DNA of 64,000 nucleotides from an uncultured Prochlorococcus sp. (GTDB lineage Bacteria; Cyanobacteriota; Cyanobacteriia; PCC-6307; Cyanobiaceae): assembly GCA_902616595.1 (NCBI GenBank), contig CACMTJ010000004.1:1-64000 (forward strand). Direction: 5' to 3'. This document shows, piece by piece, positions 16,476 to 26,313 of this stretch. The position numbers and the translations under genes were made by a program. The stretch's first letter is position 1; every line of letters starts with the position of its first letter. A model generated the notes under the pieces. That model ran no database searches and was not told the origin of the DNA. It saw only the letters and a list, made by a program, of their open reading frames with translations.

Positions 16476-16949
16476 ATGTCCAAATTTCAATTAAAAAATT
16501 TTTTTAAAGCTGCTTATGATCTAATGCTTGTTTTTTTACAGTTTTTTATTATTATTATTCATTTTTTTCAATTGGAATTTCTTCCACAAAAACAAATAAT
16601 TCAAGCAAGTCATTTTTCTTATTTCCTAGGTATTTTAATTATCATAATCGCTTTCATAATAATGTTAGTTTCAATAAAAGACTTAGGTAGAAATTTATCC
16701 CCTTTCCCAAGACCTATAAACAATAGCAATCTAGTTACTACAGGTATTTATCGATTAACGCGTCATCCTATGTACTATTCTTTAATATTTATTTCCATTG
16801 GATTTTTTATAATAAAGTTATCTATTTATTATTTATTTTTGACAATAAGTTTAGCTTTAATAATTAAATTTAAGATTGCCTTGGAAGAGAAATATTTAAT
16901 GAATAAATTTAAGAATTACTTACTTTATAAAAATCAGGTCAAAGTTTAA
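16476..16949 (+). CDS. ICMT/PEMT-like membrane methyltransferase
   Basis: A 157-residue integral membrane protein with helices at about 15-32, 43-65 and 100-132. The motif NLVTTGIYRLTRHPMYYSLI at about 85-104 is the signature of isoprenylcysteine carboxyl methyltransferase and phospholipid methyltransferase-like proteins, where Arg-His-Pro-x-Tyr binds SAM. The substrate is unknown and need not be a prenylated protein. It lies between recC and recB with gaps of only 3 and 12 bases, so it is translated from the same message, although no link to recombination is evident. Confidence 0.8.
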   Translation: MSKFQLKNFFKAAYDLMLVFLQFFIIIIHFFQLEFLPQKQIIQASHFSYFLGILIIIIAFIIMLVSIKDLGRNLSPFPRPINNSNLVTTGIYRLTRHPMYYSLIFISIGFFIIKLSIYYLFLTISLALIIKFKIALEEKYLMNKFKNYLLYKNQVKV

Positions 16950-16961
16950 TTTAATAAAGAA

Positions 16962-19900
16962 ATGGATATTAATCAAATTAAATTAGATAATAAGTTTAAA
17001 TTAGTAGAAGCAAGTGCAGGAACTGGTAAAAGTTTTACTTTGGCTCACATAGTTTTAAGAAATGTTTTGGAGAAAAAAGTTAAACCAGATGAGATACTCT
17101 TGCTGAGTTTTACAAAAAATACTTGTTCTGAATTAAGAGATAAAATACTCTCGAGATTTCATAATTTAAAATTATATTTGCAAAGTAATAATGAAAGTAA
17201 AATAGATAATACTCTTAAGGATTGGTATCTAAATTTTAAGGATAAAGATAAATCTAACGAAAAAATAATTTCGGAAATTGATAATTTTATAAATCAATTC
17301 TATAAGTTAAAAGTAATTACATTCCATGCTTTTTGTAATAATATTATTGATGAATATAGTATTGAAATAGGTGTAACTCAAGATCCATATATTGAGAATA
17401 ATATTGATAATTTGTATAAAGATGTGATAGATAATTTGTGGATTGATGATTTTCTGAATCTTAATCATAAGCTTATTTCAGCAGTAAACAAAAAAAAAAT
17501 AAGTTCTAGATTTGGAAGTAGGATCAACAAGTCATTTTTTGTAGAAATTTTAAAAAATATAGATCAAGAAAATATCTGCAAATTCCAAATAAATAATAAA
17601 TATAAGATTATTGATTTAAATAATTATTTTAATGAATTTTTTTATTTAAATTGGAAAGAGTTTTGTTTTGAATGGGATAAGAAAGGTAAGGAATTATCTT
17701 TACAACTCACAGAGTTGGGACAATTAATTAAGGAGAGTGGTGGAAAAAGTCAAATATATGCTGCAAAACCAAGAAATGATAAGTTTAATCAAATAAATTG
17801 TTGGATTGAAGAGATTAACAAAAGGCTTAATTCTAAAAATGTTATTGATTTTATATATGATATTTCTAAAGATGATCTTTTATCTAAATATTTTTATATT
17901 GAAAATATATCTAAAGAAATTAATAAATATAACCTAAAATTAGATTTTACTAAATTTAATTTATTACAAGATAAAATTTATAAAATAAAAGAAGGTTTCT
18001 TTACTGAAATTGTAAGAATATTTACCCAATTAGCTTATATAAAATTAATTGAATTAAAGAAAAGTTTTTCTATTTTTAACTTCAATGATCTTATAAAGAC
18101 TGTAGAAAATACATTTCTAGATTCGGAAATTAGTAATAGTAATACTCTATCTAAAATTCAAAAAAGATTTAAATGTGTTTTAGTTGATGAGTTCCAAGAT
18201 ACAGATACTTCTCAGTGGAATTTAATAAAAAAGTTCTTTAATACAAAAAATCATTTTTTACTTTGCGTAGGTGATCCAAAACAAGCGATTTACAAATTTA
18301 GAGGTGGAGATATTGAAACTTACTTAGATGCAAGATCTAATGCAATCGAAGTTTTTTCTCTTACTGATAATTATAGATCCTCCAAAAAGTTAATCGATGT
18401 TCTTAATAAACTTTATAAGAATGGACTTAAACAATCAAAACTAAACTATAGTAAATTAACCTCAAGAGTTAATGAGAATATTAATCAGGAATTTAAATTT
18501 AGGGATGTATTTGAAATTGTAGATTTTTCAAAAAAAGAGAATGATATAGAGGATCTTGTAACTCATTACACAGTTAACTTTATTTTAAATAATAAAGAAA
18601 TTGATATTAATAAAATTGCGATTCTTACATTAAATAATTCGCAATGCTTAGATTTTAAAAAAAAATTAAATCAGTTTAACCTCCCATGCAAAATTCAAAA
18701 TAAACAAAATATTTTTGATACAGAAGCAAGTTCTTTACTATTTTTATTCATTGAATGTTTATTAAATCCGCGGTCTTTAAAAAATATAACTTTGCTTGCT
18801 ACTTCAAAGTTTATAGAAATAAAATTAGAAGATTTACTTGATAATGGAATTAGTAATAATTTAGAAACTTTAATTAATAAATGCATTACTTGGTCCCAAG
18901 AACTAAGAGAAAAAGGTTTTTTAAACATTGTTAATGAACTACTTATAAATTACAAGTCATCCTCGATTATTCAAGATTCAGATTTAAATTCAAATTTATT
19001 TCAACTTTCAGAAATTGTTGAAATAGAATTAATAAATAATGATTTTGATCTCAATATAGTCTTCAACTGGTATAAAAATCAGTTAGATCATATTTTAAGA
19101 ATTTCTACTGGAGAAGATTTTTTGACGAGAGATTATAATCTTCAAAATGGAATAAATCTTTCTACCATTCATAGTAGTAAGGGCCTCGAATTTGAGATAG
19201 TCATATGTCCATATCTCTCAATTATTTCAAATAAGTTAAATAAAATTAAAGGACCTCTTTGGAAATCAAATATTGATAGAAATATATACGTTAATATTTC
19301 TAATAATTATGCAAAGGTTGAAAAATTTAAATTAATAGAAGAAGAAGATTTATTTAAAGAGAGTGAGAGGTTAATTTATGTAGCACTTACAAGGAGCAAA
19401 TATAAACTTATTGTTTTTAATAATTTAGAGGATACTAATAATATTTTAAATAATGATTTACTTAATAATTTGGAAAATATCAATATTTATAAGTCTACTT
19501 TCGAAGTCAGGATAGAAAAAGAGAAAATAAAAGAAATTTTTTCTAAGTTCCAAGATAACCGATTGAATAATAATCTTTGGAAAATCAATAACTTTAATAA
19601 AAAAATATCTAATGTATTTAATTCTGATCAATTTATTTCTTATTCAAGTTATTCTTCTTGGATACGTAAAGATAAAAATATTGATGCAGTCATTAATCAA
19701 TATAAGGATTATGAAGATAATATATCAATTATCAAAGATTCTAATTTTAGGAATTCAAAGAATTATCCTAATTATTTTTCTTATCCAAATCCTTTAAGTG
19801 AATTTCCCAAAGGAACTATTGCTGGGACTTGTCTGCACAAAATAATAGAAAGATTTGAATTTAGAAACGATAATAATCAAGAATTAATTGATTTAATTAT

Positions 19901-20588
19901 TGAGGAATTGAACTTTCATCAAATCGATACTTCTTTGGCTTTTAAAGTAAAAGATGCGATTTTAAGAATCATAAATATACCTTTAGGAAGAGAACTAAAA
20001 AATAAGAAACTAGTTGATATTCCAAATGAATACTTAATTAAGGAACTCAAATATGATTTAACCCTATCTTATGAAGGTAGAAATATTAATTCTAATGATA
20101 TATCAAGTTGCTTTTTTTTAGATCCGGAATATGAATTTGGTGAAGAATATGCAAATAAAATAAATGATCTTCAAATTATGAGTAAAGGCTTTCATTCAGG
20201 ATGTATTGATTGTGTTTTCCCTGCGGGGAATAGATTAGAAGATAGTAAGTGGTGGGTAATTGATTGGAAAAGTAATTTGATTTCTGGTAGTGATAATAGT
20301 GATTGTTTACCAAGAAACTATAACTATGGAAACATGAGAAATGAAATGATTAAACATCATTATCCATTGCAATCTCATCTCTATTTATTAGCATTGCATA
20401 GATTATTAAAGTGGCGACTTAAAAATTATCAACCACATAAACATCTAGGAGGATATATTTATTTGTTTTTAAAGGGATTGCCAGATTTTGAATTATTTGA
20501 AAAATCTAATTCTGAAGATATATCTCCAGGTATTTTTATTGGCAAAGCACCTTTAAAAAGAATTAATTATTTAGATAACCTTTTTTAG
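16962..20588 (+). CDS. recB: Exodeoxyribonuclease V, RecB helicase-nuclease
   Basis: RecB is the 3'-5' helicase and nuclease of RecBCD. Residues 16-30 (EASAGTGKSFTLAHI) are Walker A, VDEFQDTDTSQW near 408 is Walker B, TIHSSKGLEFE is motif V and YVALTRSKYKL is motif VI. The nuclease domain is at the C terminus: the Asp of GCIDCVFPAG and WWVIDWKSN near 1100 carry the metal-binding Asp and Lys, so nuclease activity should be intact. At 1208 residues it is normal length. It precedes recD by a single base. Confidence 0.95.
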   Translation: MDINQIKLDNKFKLVEASAGTGKSFTLAHIVLRNVLEKKVKPDEILLLSFTKNTCSELRDKILSRFHNLKLYLQSNNESKIDNTLKDWYLNFKDKDKSNEKIISEIDNFINQFYKLKVITFHAFCNNIIDEYSIEIGVTQDPYIENNIDNLYKDVIDNLWIDDFLNLNHKLISAVNKKKISSRFGSRINKSFFVEILKNIDQENICKFQINNKYKIIDLNNYFNEFFYLNWKEFCFEWDKKGKELSLQLTELGQLIKESGGKSQIYAAKPRNDKFNQINCWIEEINKRLNSKNVIDFIYDISKDDLLSKYFYIENISKEINKYNLKLDFTKFNLLQDKIYKIKEGFFTEIVRIFTQLAYIKLIELKKSFSIFNFNDLIKTVENTFLDSEISNSNTLSKIQKRFKCVLVDEFQDTDTSQWNLIKKFFNTKNHFLLCVGDPKQAIYKFRGGDIETYLDARSNAIEVFSLTDNYRSSKKLIDVLNKLYKNGLKQSKLNYSKLTSRVNENINQEFKFRDVFEIVDFSKKENDIEDLVTHYTVNFILNNKEIDINKIAILTLNNSQCLDFKKKLNQFNLPCKIQNKQNIFDTEASSLLFLFIECLLNPRSLKNITLLATSKFIEIKLEDLLDNGISNNLETLINKCITWSQELREKGFLNIVNELLINYKSSSIIQDSDLNSNLFQLSEIVEIELINNDFDLNIVFNWYKNQLDHILRISTGEDFLTRDYNLQNGINLSTIHSSKGLEFEIVICPYLSIISNKLNKIKGPLWKSNIDRNIYVNISNNYAKVEKFKLIEEEDLFKESERLIYVALTRSKYKLIVFNNLEDTNNILNNDLLNNLENINIYKSTFEVRIEKEKIKEIFSKFQDNRLNNNLWKINNFNKKISNVFNSDQFISYSSYSSWIRKDKNIDAVINQYKDYEDNISIIKDSNFRNSKNYPNYFSYPNPLSEFPKGTIAGTCLHKIIERFEFRNDNNQELIDLIIEELNFHQIDTSLAFKVKDAILRIINIPLGRELKNKKLVDIPNEYLIKELKYDLTLSYEGRNINSNDISSCFFLDPEYEFGEEYANKINDLQIMSKGFHSGCIDCVFPAGNRLEDSKWWVIDWKSNLISGSDNSDCLPRNYNYGNMRNEMIKHHYPLQSHLYLLALHRLLKWRLKNYQPHKHLGGYIYLFLKGLPDFELFEKSNSEDISPGIFIGKAPLKRINYLDNLF

Positions 20589-20589
20589 A

Positions 20590-22293
20590 ATGACTAAAAA
20601 CACTGCAGATATTGAAAAGTTCCAATACGATCATATATTTAATTTAATCTTAGATATTTTTAAATTTAGTGAAAAAAAATATGGAAATTTCGTAAAAGAT
20701 GTAATAAGAATTTTATTAGAGTTTGAAAAAAATGGTGAAACTTTTATTGATGTTGATAATAGTTTAATTATCTTTGTATTATTAGAAGATGGCTGGCCCA
20801 ATAAACATATAGATGTTCTAAAAAATATAGATTTGATTGGTTCCCCTCATTCTCCATTCGTATTAGTAAATAGAAAATTATCCTTATCAAAATGGTCAAA
20901 AAAGATAGAAAGAGTTATTAATTCATTTCTAAAAAAAATAGATACCGATAATTTAATGAACTCAATAATTTGTAAAGATGATAATAAAATTGATCAAATT
21001 AAAAATATATTTAAATATTCAAACTTAGTTTTCCTTCAAGGAGGACCAGGTACGGGTAAAACAACTTTAATAATAAAGTTAATACTAGAACTCTTGCAAA
21101 TTGATAACTTTTTAAATATTGGTTTGGCTGCTCCAACTGGTAAAGCTACAGCTCGTTTAAAAGAGGCTCTCAATGATAAAAAAAATATTTCCTCTAGCAA
21201 ATTTCTAGACCAAATAGAATTTCAAACTTTACATAGATGGATTTTAAATTCTCAAAATAAATCTCTTAAGTTGAAATTTAAACTAAAAGAGCTTGATATT
21301 TTCATAATAGATGAAATGTCAATGGTTAATATCGATTTGATTGAATCAGTTTTAAATTTGTTAGCAAACGATTGTAAAATTATTTTAGTTGGAGATAAAA
21401 ATCAATTGTCTCCAGTAAATAACTGTTCTATATGGAATTATTTGTTTGAATATTCCGATAACAGTTCAATTAAATCTTGTGTAGTAAATTTAGAAAAAAC
21501 TTATAGAAATATTGGAGATATAGCATTAATTAGTAGTTTAATATTTAATAATGATTTTTCTTTACTTAATCAAAAGATAAAAGAATTAGAAAAAGATAAT
21601 AATTCAAAAGAAATTACTATTTCAAAGAGTAGAGAAAAAGATATTCCAAAAGATCTATTTTTTTCGATTACAAGTCATCTCAAAAAGTTAAATCTTTCAA
21701 CTTCAAATTTAAGTAAAAAAGAATATATATTTGATGAGGGTATTGATAATTTATTGCTTAATGAAAAAGATTTAGTAGATAAGATATTCATGGATTTAAA
21801 AAGTAACTTGATTTTATGCGAAAAAAATTCTGGAATATGGAGTGTTGAATATTTGAATGAAATTGTTTTTGGTCAAAAAAAACCCTATGACCTTAAAACT
21901 CTTAATGAGGGTGTTCCGATAATGTGTACAAAAAATAATAATGAAATTGGATTGTCAAACGGGGATATCGGAGTACTTATAGGTTTAAAAAATAAAAGAA
22001 GGTATCTTTTTAGAAAATTTAATGATAATAACGAAGAAATTGTCGTATTGATTGATCCATCTAATTTAGAAAATGTTGTGCCAGCGATAGCAATTACTAT
22101 CCATAAATCTCAAGGAAGTGAATCTGAGAAAGTAAGCATTTTGTGGTCCCAAAACTACAGAAGAAATAAATATGCTGTAAAAGAAAAAAAAGATAATGAA
22201 AATATTTTTTGCAGAGATAATTTTGAAAGAAGATTATTTTATACTGCTGTTACAAGAGCTAAAAAATTTCTAGATATATATTATTTAAATTAA
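20590..22293 (+). CDS. recD: Exodeoxyribonuclease V, RecD helicase
   Basis: RecD is the 5'-3' SF1B helicase of RecBCD. Walker A is FLQGGPGTGKTTLI at about 148-161, followed by APTGKATARLKEA (motif Ia) and FIIDEMSMVN near 240 (Walker B). GDKNQLSPV is motif III and AITIHKSQGSESE near 500 is motif V/Va; FYTAVTRAKK near the end is motif VI. At 567 residues it is close to E. coli RecD. It begins one base after the recB stop, consistent with coupled translation. Confidence 0.95.
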   Translation: MTKNTADIEKFQYDHIFNLILDIFKFSEKKYGNFVKDVIRILLEFEKNGETFIDVDNSLIIFVLLEDGWPNKHIDVLKNIDLIGSPHSPFVLVNRKLSLSKWSKKIERVINSFLKKIDTDNLMNSIICKDDNKIDQIKNIFKYSNLVFLQGGPGTGKTTLIIKLILELLQIDNFLNIGLAAPTGKATARLKEALNDKKNISSSKFLDQIEFQTLHRWILNSQNKSLKLKFKLKELDIFIIDEMSMVNIDLIESVLNLLANDCKIILVGDKNQLSPVNNCSIWNYLFEYSDNSSIKSCVVNLEKTYRNIGDIALISSLIFNNDFSLLNQKIKELEKDNNSKEITISKSREKDIPKDLFFSITSHLKKLNLSTSNLSKKEYIFDEGIDNLLLNEKDLVDKIFMDLKSNLILCEKNSGIWSVEYLNEIVFGQKKPYDLKTLNEGVPIMCTKNNNEIGLSNGDIGVLIGLKNKRRYLFRKFNDNNEEIVVLIDPSNLENVVPAIAITIHKSQGSESEKVSILWSQNYRRNKYAVKEKKDNENIFCRDNFERRLFYTAVTRAKKFLDIYYLN

Positions 22294-22398
22294 ATCTTAT
22301 TTTTGAGAAATTAGTAAGATCTTGACCCCAAGATGTTAGATTAATAATTCGGCTCTGTAAGGCTAGTCAACAATTCAAGTCAATTTAGATATTTGTTG

Positions 22399-22427
22399 AA
22401 TGCCTAATCAGAAGATTATTAGGCATT
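22399..22427 (+). promoter_or_regulatory. Perfect 10-bp hairpin just before the DEAD-box start codon
   Basis: AATGCCTAAT (22399-22408) and ATTAGGCATT (22418-22427) pair perfectly around a 9-base loop. The stem ends four bases before the ATG at 22432, in the place where ribosomes bind. It is not followed by a T-run, so it is a poor terminator. A role in translation control, perhaps with temperature, is an inference. Confidence 0.5.
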
Positions 22428-22431
22428 TAAA

Positions 22432-24213
22432 ATGGCTTTAAAAAAAGAGAGTAACTCTCTAGGTAATGAGAACAAAAAATCTCAGAATGAAAATGCTTCC
22501 CTGATTGAGTTAAAAAACTTAGAGAAAAATAAAGGAATTGAATCTCATAAGTTAGAAGTATCCAAAGATATTGATAATGAGAATGGATTTCTCAAGTTTG
22601 GGTTTAGTGAATCGATCTTAAATTCATTAAGAAATAAAGGATATAAAAATCCAACTCCTATCCAAAAAGCTGCAATTCCAGAACTAATGTTAGGAAGGGA
22701 TTTACTAGGCCAAGCACAAACAGGAACGGGTAAGACTGCAGCTTTCGCACTACCATTAATAGAAAAACTTGCAGATAATAAAGAACTAAATGCCAAGGTT
22801 TTAGTTATGACTCCTACAAGAGAATTGGCAACTCAAGTGGCAGAATCTTTTAAAAGTTATAGTTCTGAATCAAGTAATTTTAAGACGGTTGCAATATATG
22901 GAGGTACCGACTATCGAAATCAAATTTCTGCATTGAAAAGAAAAGTTGACGTAGTAGTTGGGACCCCTGGCCGAATAATGGATCATATAAGGCAGGGAAC
23001 TTTTAAAATTAAAGAAATAAATTGTCTTGTTTTAGATGAAGCAGATGAAATGTTAAATATGGGTTTTCTTGAAGATATTGAATGGATAATTGATCAGCTT
23101 CCGGAAAATAAGCAGATGGTATTATTTTCAGCAACAATGCCTAGTGAGATAAGAAACATAGCAAAAAAATACCTAAATGATCCCGCTGAAATATTAATTA
23201 AAAGTGTCAAAAAAGAAACTCAATTAATTTCGCAAAAATTTATATATGTGCAAAGGCATCATAAGTTAGATGCTTTAAAAAGAATATTAGAACTTAATAA
23301 CGAGGGAGTAATAATTTTTGTCAGGACAAAACTACTTACTACTTCCATAGCTGAAGCTTTAGAGAATTCAGGTCATACTGTGGCAGTACTTAATGGAGAT
23401 ATACCTCAAAACCAAAGAGAAAATACTGTAGATAGATTAAAAAAAGGATTTATTAATATCCTTGTTGCAACTGATGTCGCAGCTAGAGGATTAGATGTTG
23501 AGAGGATAAAACTTGTTGTTAATTACGATTTTCCTTTTGATAAGGAAACATATACTCATAGAATTGGAAGAACGGGAAGGGCAGGTAGATCAGGGGAAGC
23601 AATTTTATTTGTTAATCAAAGAGAAAAACATTTTTTAAGAAACTTAGAAAACTCAACAAGAACTAAAATTGAAGAAATTAATATACCAAGTAATAAAATA
23701 ATAAATGAAAAAAGGATGGAGAAACTTTTAGAGAGTGTTAATGAGAGTTCTTTAGCTAAAGATGAAAATGAAGAAAATAAAGCTTTGATTATTGATGTAC
23801 TAGATAATTTAAAAGAAAAATACTCTATGGATGACTCAAATATCGCAATGGCGGCGATTAATTTAGTAATAGGTAATAAATCATTTTTTGTTAATGAAGA
23901 TGATTCTTGGATTCATAAACAAAATAATTCTGATCGAAATAGATCAAATAGAAATATTAATAATCGTATGAGAAATGCAAATAGAAGAAATAATTATCAA
24001 AATGATTCTTTTGAAACCTATAAATTTAACTTTGGTAAATTTGATGGGGTTAGAGTTGCAAATATCATATCCTCAATCTGTAATTCAACTAATATAAATG
24101 GGAGATCCATAGGTAAGATACAGATTTTTAATGATTACAGTTTGGTAGATTTACCAAGAGATCTGCATAGAGATACTAAAAATAAATTAAAAAAAATTAA
24201 AGTCAGAAACTAG
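22432..24213 (+). CDS. deaD: DEAD-box RNA helicase, CsdA/DeaD type
   Basis: A 593-residue ATP-dependent RNA helicase. The Q motif (NPTPIQKAAIP), Walker A (AQTGTGKTAAF), PTRELA, the DEAD box in VLDEADEMLNMGF near 200, SAT, and HRIGRTGRAGR are all present. The C-terminal 65 residues (FNFGKFDGVRVANIIS...) look like the DbpA-type RNA-binding domain, after an Asn/Arg-rich linker. A Lys/Glu/Asn-rich N-terminal extension of about 55 residues precedes the core. Such helicases help ribosome assembly and RNA unwinding in the cold. The hairpin before its ATG fits post-transcriptional regulation. Confidence 0.94.
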   Translation: MALKKESNSLGNENKKSQNENASLIELKNLEKNKGIESHKLEVSKDIDNENGFLKFGFSESILNSLRNKGYKNPTPIQKAAIPELMLGRDLLGQAQTGTGKTAAFALPLIEKLADNKELNAKVLVMTPTRELATQVAESFKSYSSESSNFKTVAIYGGTDYRNQISALKRKVDVVVGTPGRIMDHIRQGTFKIKEINCLVLDEADEMLNMGFLEDIEWIIDQLPENKQMVLFSATMPSEIRNIAKKYLNDPAEILIKSVKKETQLISQKFIYVQRHHKLDALKRILELNNEGVIIFVRTKLLTTSIAEALENSGHTVAVLNGDIPQNQRENTVDRLKKGFINILVATDVAARGLDVERIKLVVNYDFPFDKETYTHRIGRTGRAGRSGEAILFVNQREKHFLRNLENSTRTKIEEINIPSNKIINEKRMEKLLESVNESSLAKDENEENKALIIDVLDNLKEKYSMDDSNIAMAAINLVIGNKSFFVNEDDSWIHKQNNSDRNRSNRNINNRMRNANRRNNYQNDSFETYKFNFGKFDGVRVANIISSICNSTNINGRSIGKIQIFNDYSLVDLPRDLHRDTKNKLKKIKVRN

Positions 24214-24222
24214 GAACAGATA

Positions 24223-24516
24223 ATGAAAGCTAGCGAATATAGATTCTTTATTTTTGTGAATCTGATAATCCTATTTAACCCTTTTAATAGTTACTACCTA
24301 GCTAAAACTAAACAAAATTCAATCATAAAATTATTTTGTCTTCAGAGTGTCAAAGAGGAGATGTTGAAAGCCGAAATAGTATATAGTGAGGAAATTGCTA
24401 AAGAAACTTGTGATTGTTACTACGAAGAATTTATACAAACTGCAAGTCATCAAGATTCAAAAACAAAATGTAAATTAGAAACTAAAGAAAATTTAAATCA
24501 TAATAGAAAAATTTAA
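24223..24516 (+). CDS. Small exported cysteine-containing protein, unknown
   Basis: A 97-residue protein beginning with a hydrophobic segment (about 8-27) that could be a signal peptide or anchor. The rest contains four cysteines in FCLQS, ETCDCYYEEF and KCKLE, with many charged residues. I do not recognise it. Disulfides in the periplasm would be a fair guess. It sits 9 bases after the helicase stop and 10 bases before the ABC transporter, so it is likely part of that transcript. Confidence 0.65.
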   Translation: MKASEYRFFIFVNLIILFNPFNSYYLAKTKQNSIIKLFCLQSVKEEMLKAEIVYSEEIAKETCDCYYEEFIQTASHQDSKTKCKLETKENLNHNRKI

Positions 24517-24526
24517 TTGTTATTTT

Positions 24527-26299
24527 ATGAGGTCTAAGAAAAATCAAAATCCAATAATTAGACTTTATTTAAATCTGATTGCAGAAAGAAGGTTACTATT
24601 ATTAGCTTTTCTTAGTTCCATAATTAATAAAATATTAGATCTAGCTCCACCTGTAATAATTGGTCTTGCAGTTGATATCGTTGTAAAAGAACAGAATTCA
24701 TGGATTGCTGGTTTTGGGATAAAAGAAGTTCCAGCACAATTGATTTTTCTTGCATTTGCTTCTGGAATTGTTTGGTCTGGAGAATCCTCCTTTGAATATT
24801 TATATTCGATTTTATGGAGAAATTTGGCTCAGCTATCGCAACATAAATTAAGAATAAAAGCTTATGAGCACATCCAGGAATTAGATATGGATTTTTTTGA
24901 AAATGATAATACTGGAAGGTTATTATCTATTTTGAATGATGATATAAATCAACTTGAGAGATTTCTAGATCAAGGCGCTAATCAGATTATTCAGTTATTT
25001 ATAACTGTCTTAATAATTGGGGGTACTATGATTTTTGTGGCTCCAAAAATTGCTTTATTTGCTTTCTTTCCTATTCCAATTATTTTTTTAGGATCAATTA
25101 AATTTCAAAGGAAGCTTGCTCCAAAATACAGAGATGTTAGAAATAAAGCTGGACTGTTGGCATCAAGACTTAATAATAATTTAAGTGGAATCCTAACCAT
25201 AAAAAGTTTTACTAAAGAAAAATGGGAATTAAATAGATTAAATAAAGAAAGTCTCGATTATCAAAGAAGTAATAAGGCTGCAATAAAATTATCTTCTGCT
25301 TTTATCCCTCTTATAAGATTTGCAATCTTATTTGCGTTTATAGCGATTCTATTGATTGGAGGTTTCCAAACCTGGAATAAGACACTTGATGTAGGAACTT
25401 ATAGTTTTTTAGTATTTATTACACAAAGATTATTATGGCCTTTAACTACTTTGGGGCACGTTTTAGATGATTTTCAGAGATCTATGGCTTCAATAGACAG
25501 AGTAATTGATCTTATAGATACGCCTATAAAAATAAAAGATGGAAAAATAAAAATTGAACCTAAAGATATCAAAGGAGAAATTATTTTTAATAATGTAAAT
25601 TTTAATTATCCTGGACGAGATTTAACTTTAAAAAACATAAATTTCAAAATTGAAAATAACTCAACATTAGGAATTGTTGGTTTAACAGGATCTGGGAAAA
25701 GTACAATAATAAAACTACTACTAAGAATTTATGATAGTAATAATGGCTCAATAACCTTGGATGGGGTTTCTATTAAAGAAATAAATTTGAGAGATTTAAG
25801 AAAGTGTATCTCTTTAGTAAGTCAAGAAACTTATTTATTTCATGGCAGTGTAAAAGAAAATATTGCTTATGGCTCAATCAACCCAAGTCTTAAAGATATT
25901 ATTAAAGCTTCAAAGATTGCGGAAGCTCATAAATTTATTGAACAATTACCAGATGGTTATAAAACTATAGTGGGGGAGAGGGGCCAAAGGCTCTCAGGCG
26001 GACAACGTCAAAGAATTGCCTTAGCGAGAGCTGTTTTAAAGGACGCTCCAATATTAATATTAGATGAAGCTACAGCTTCAGTTGATAATGAAACAGAGGC
26101 TTTAATTCAAAAATCGTTATCTAAAATCACAAAAGAAAGAACAACTATAGTAATAGCTCATAGATTAAGTACTATAAAAAATGCGGATAATATTGTAGTT
26201 ATTGATAAAGGTAAAATAGTTGAAAGCGGAAAACATGAAAAACTTTTAGATCAGAACAAAATATATGCTGATTTGTGGAATGTTCAAGTAGGAATCTAG
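24527..26299 (+). CDS. ABC exporter, fused membrane and ATPase domains
   Basis: A 590-residue half-transporter of the MsbA/multidrug type. Residues about 20-320 form six membrane helices, with Walker A GLTGSGKSTIIKLLL near 383-397, signature LSGGQRQRIALARAVL near 486 and Walker B ILILDEATASVD after it. It should work as a dimer, exporting a lipid or hydrophobic compound. The substrate is not predictable, and the family includes lipid flippases as well as drug exporters. Confidence 0.92.
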   Translation: MRSKKNQNPIIRLYLNLIAERRLLLLAFLSSIINKILDLAPPVIIGLAVDIVVKEQNSWIAGFGIKEVPAQLIFLAFASGIVWSGESSFEYLYSILWRNLAQLSQHKLRIKAYEHIQELDMDFFENDNTGRLLSILNDDINQLERFLDQGANQIIQLFITVLIIGGTMIFVAPKIALFAFFPIPIIFLGSIKFQRKLAPKYRDVRNKAGLLASRLNNNLSGILTIKSFTKEKWELNRLNKESLDYQRSNKAAIKLSSAFIPLIRFAILFAFIAILLIGGFQTWNKTLDVGTYSFLVFITQRLLWPLTTLGHVLDDFQRSMASIDRVIDLIDTPIKIKDGKIKIEPKDIKGEIIFNNVNFNYPGRDLTLKNINFKIENNSTLGIVGLTGSGKSTIIKLLLRIYDSNNGSITLDGVSIKEINLRDLRKCISLVSQETYLFHGSVKENIAYGSINPSLKDIIKASKIAEAHKFIEQLPDGYKTIVGERGQRLSGGQRQRIALARAVLKDAPILILDEATASVDNETEALIQKSLSKITKERTTIVIAHRLSTIKNADNIVVIDKGKIVESGKHEKLLDQNKIYADLWNVQVGI

Positions 26300-26313
26300 T
26301 ATGAATTTCTAAA

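Noticed and set aside
22319..22334. ATCTTG/CAAGAT hairpin after recD as a terminator
   Set aside because: The stem is six base pairs and is not followed by Ts.
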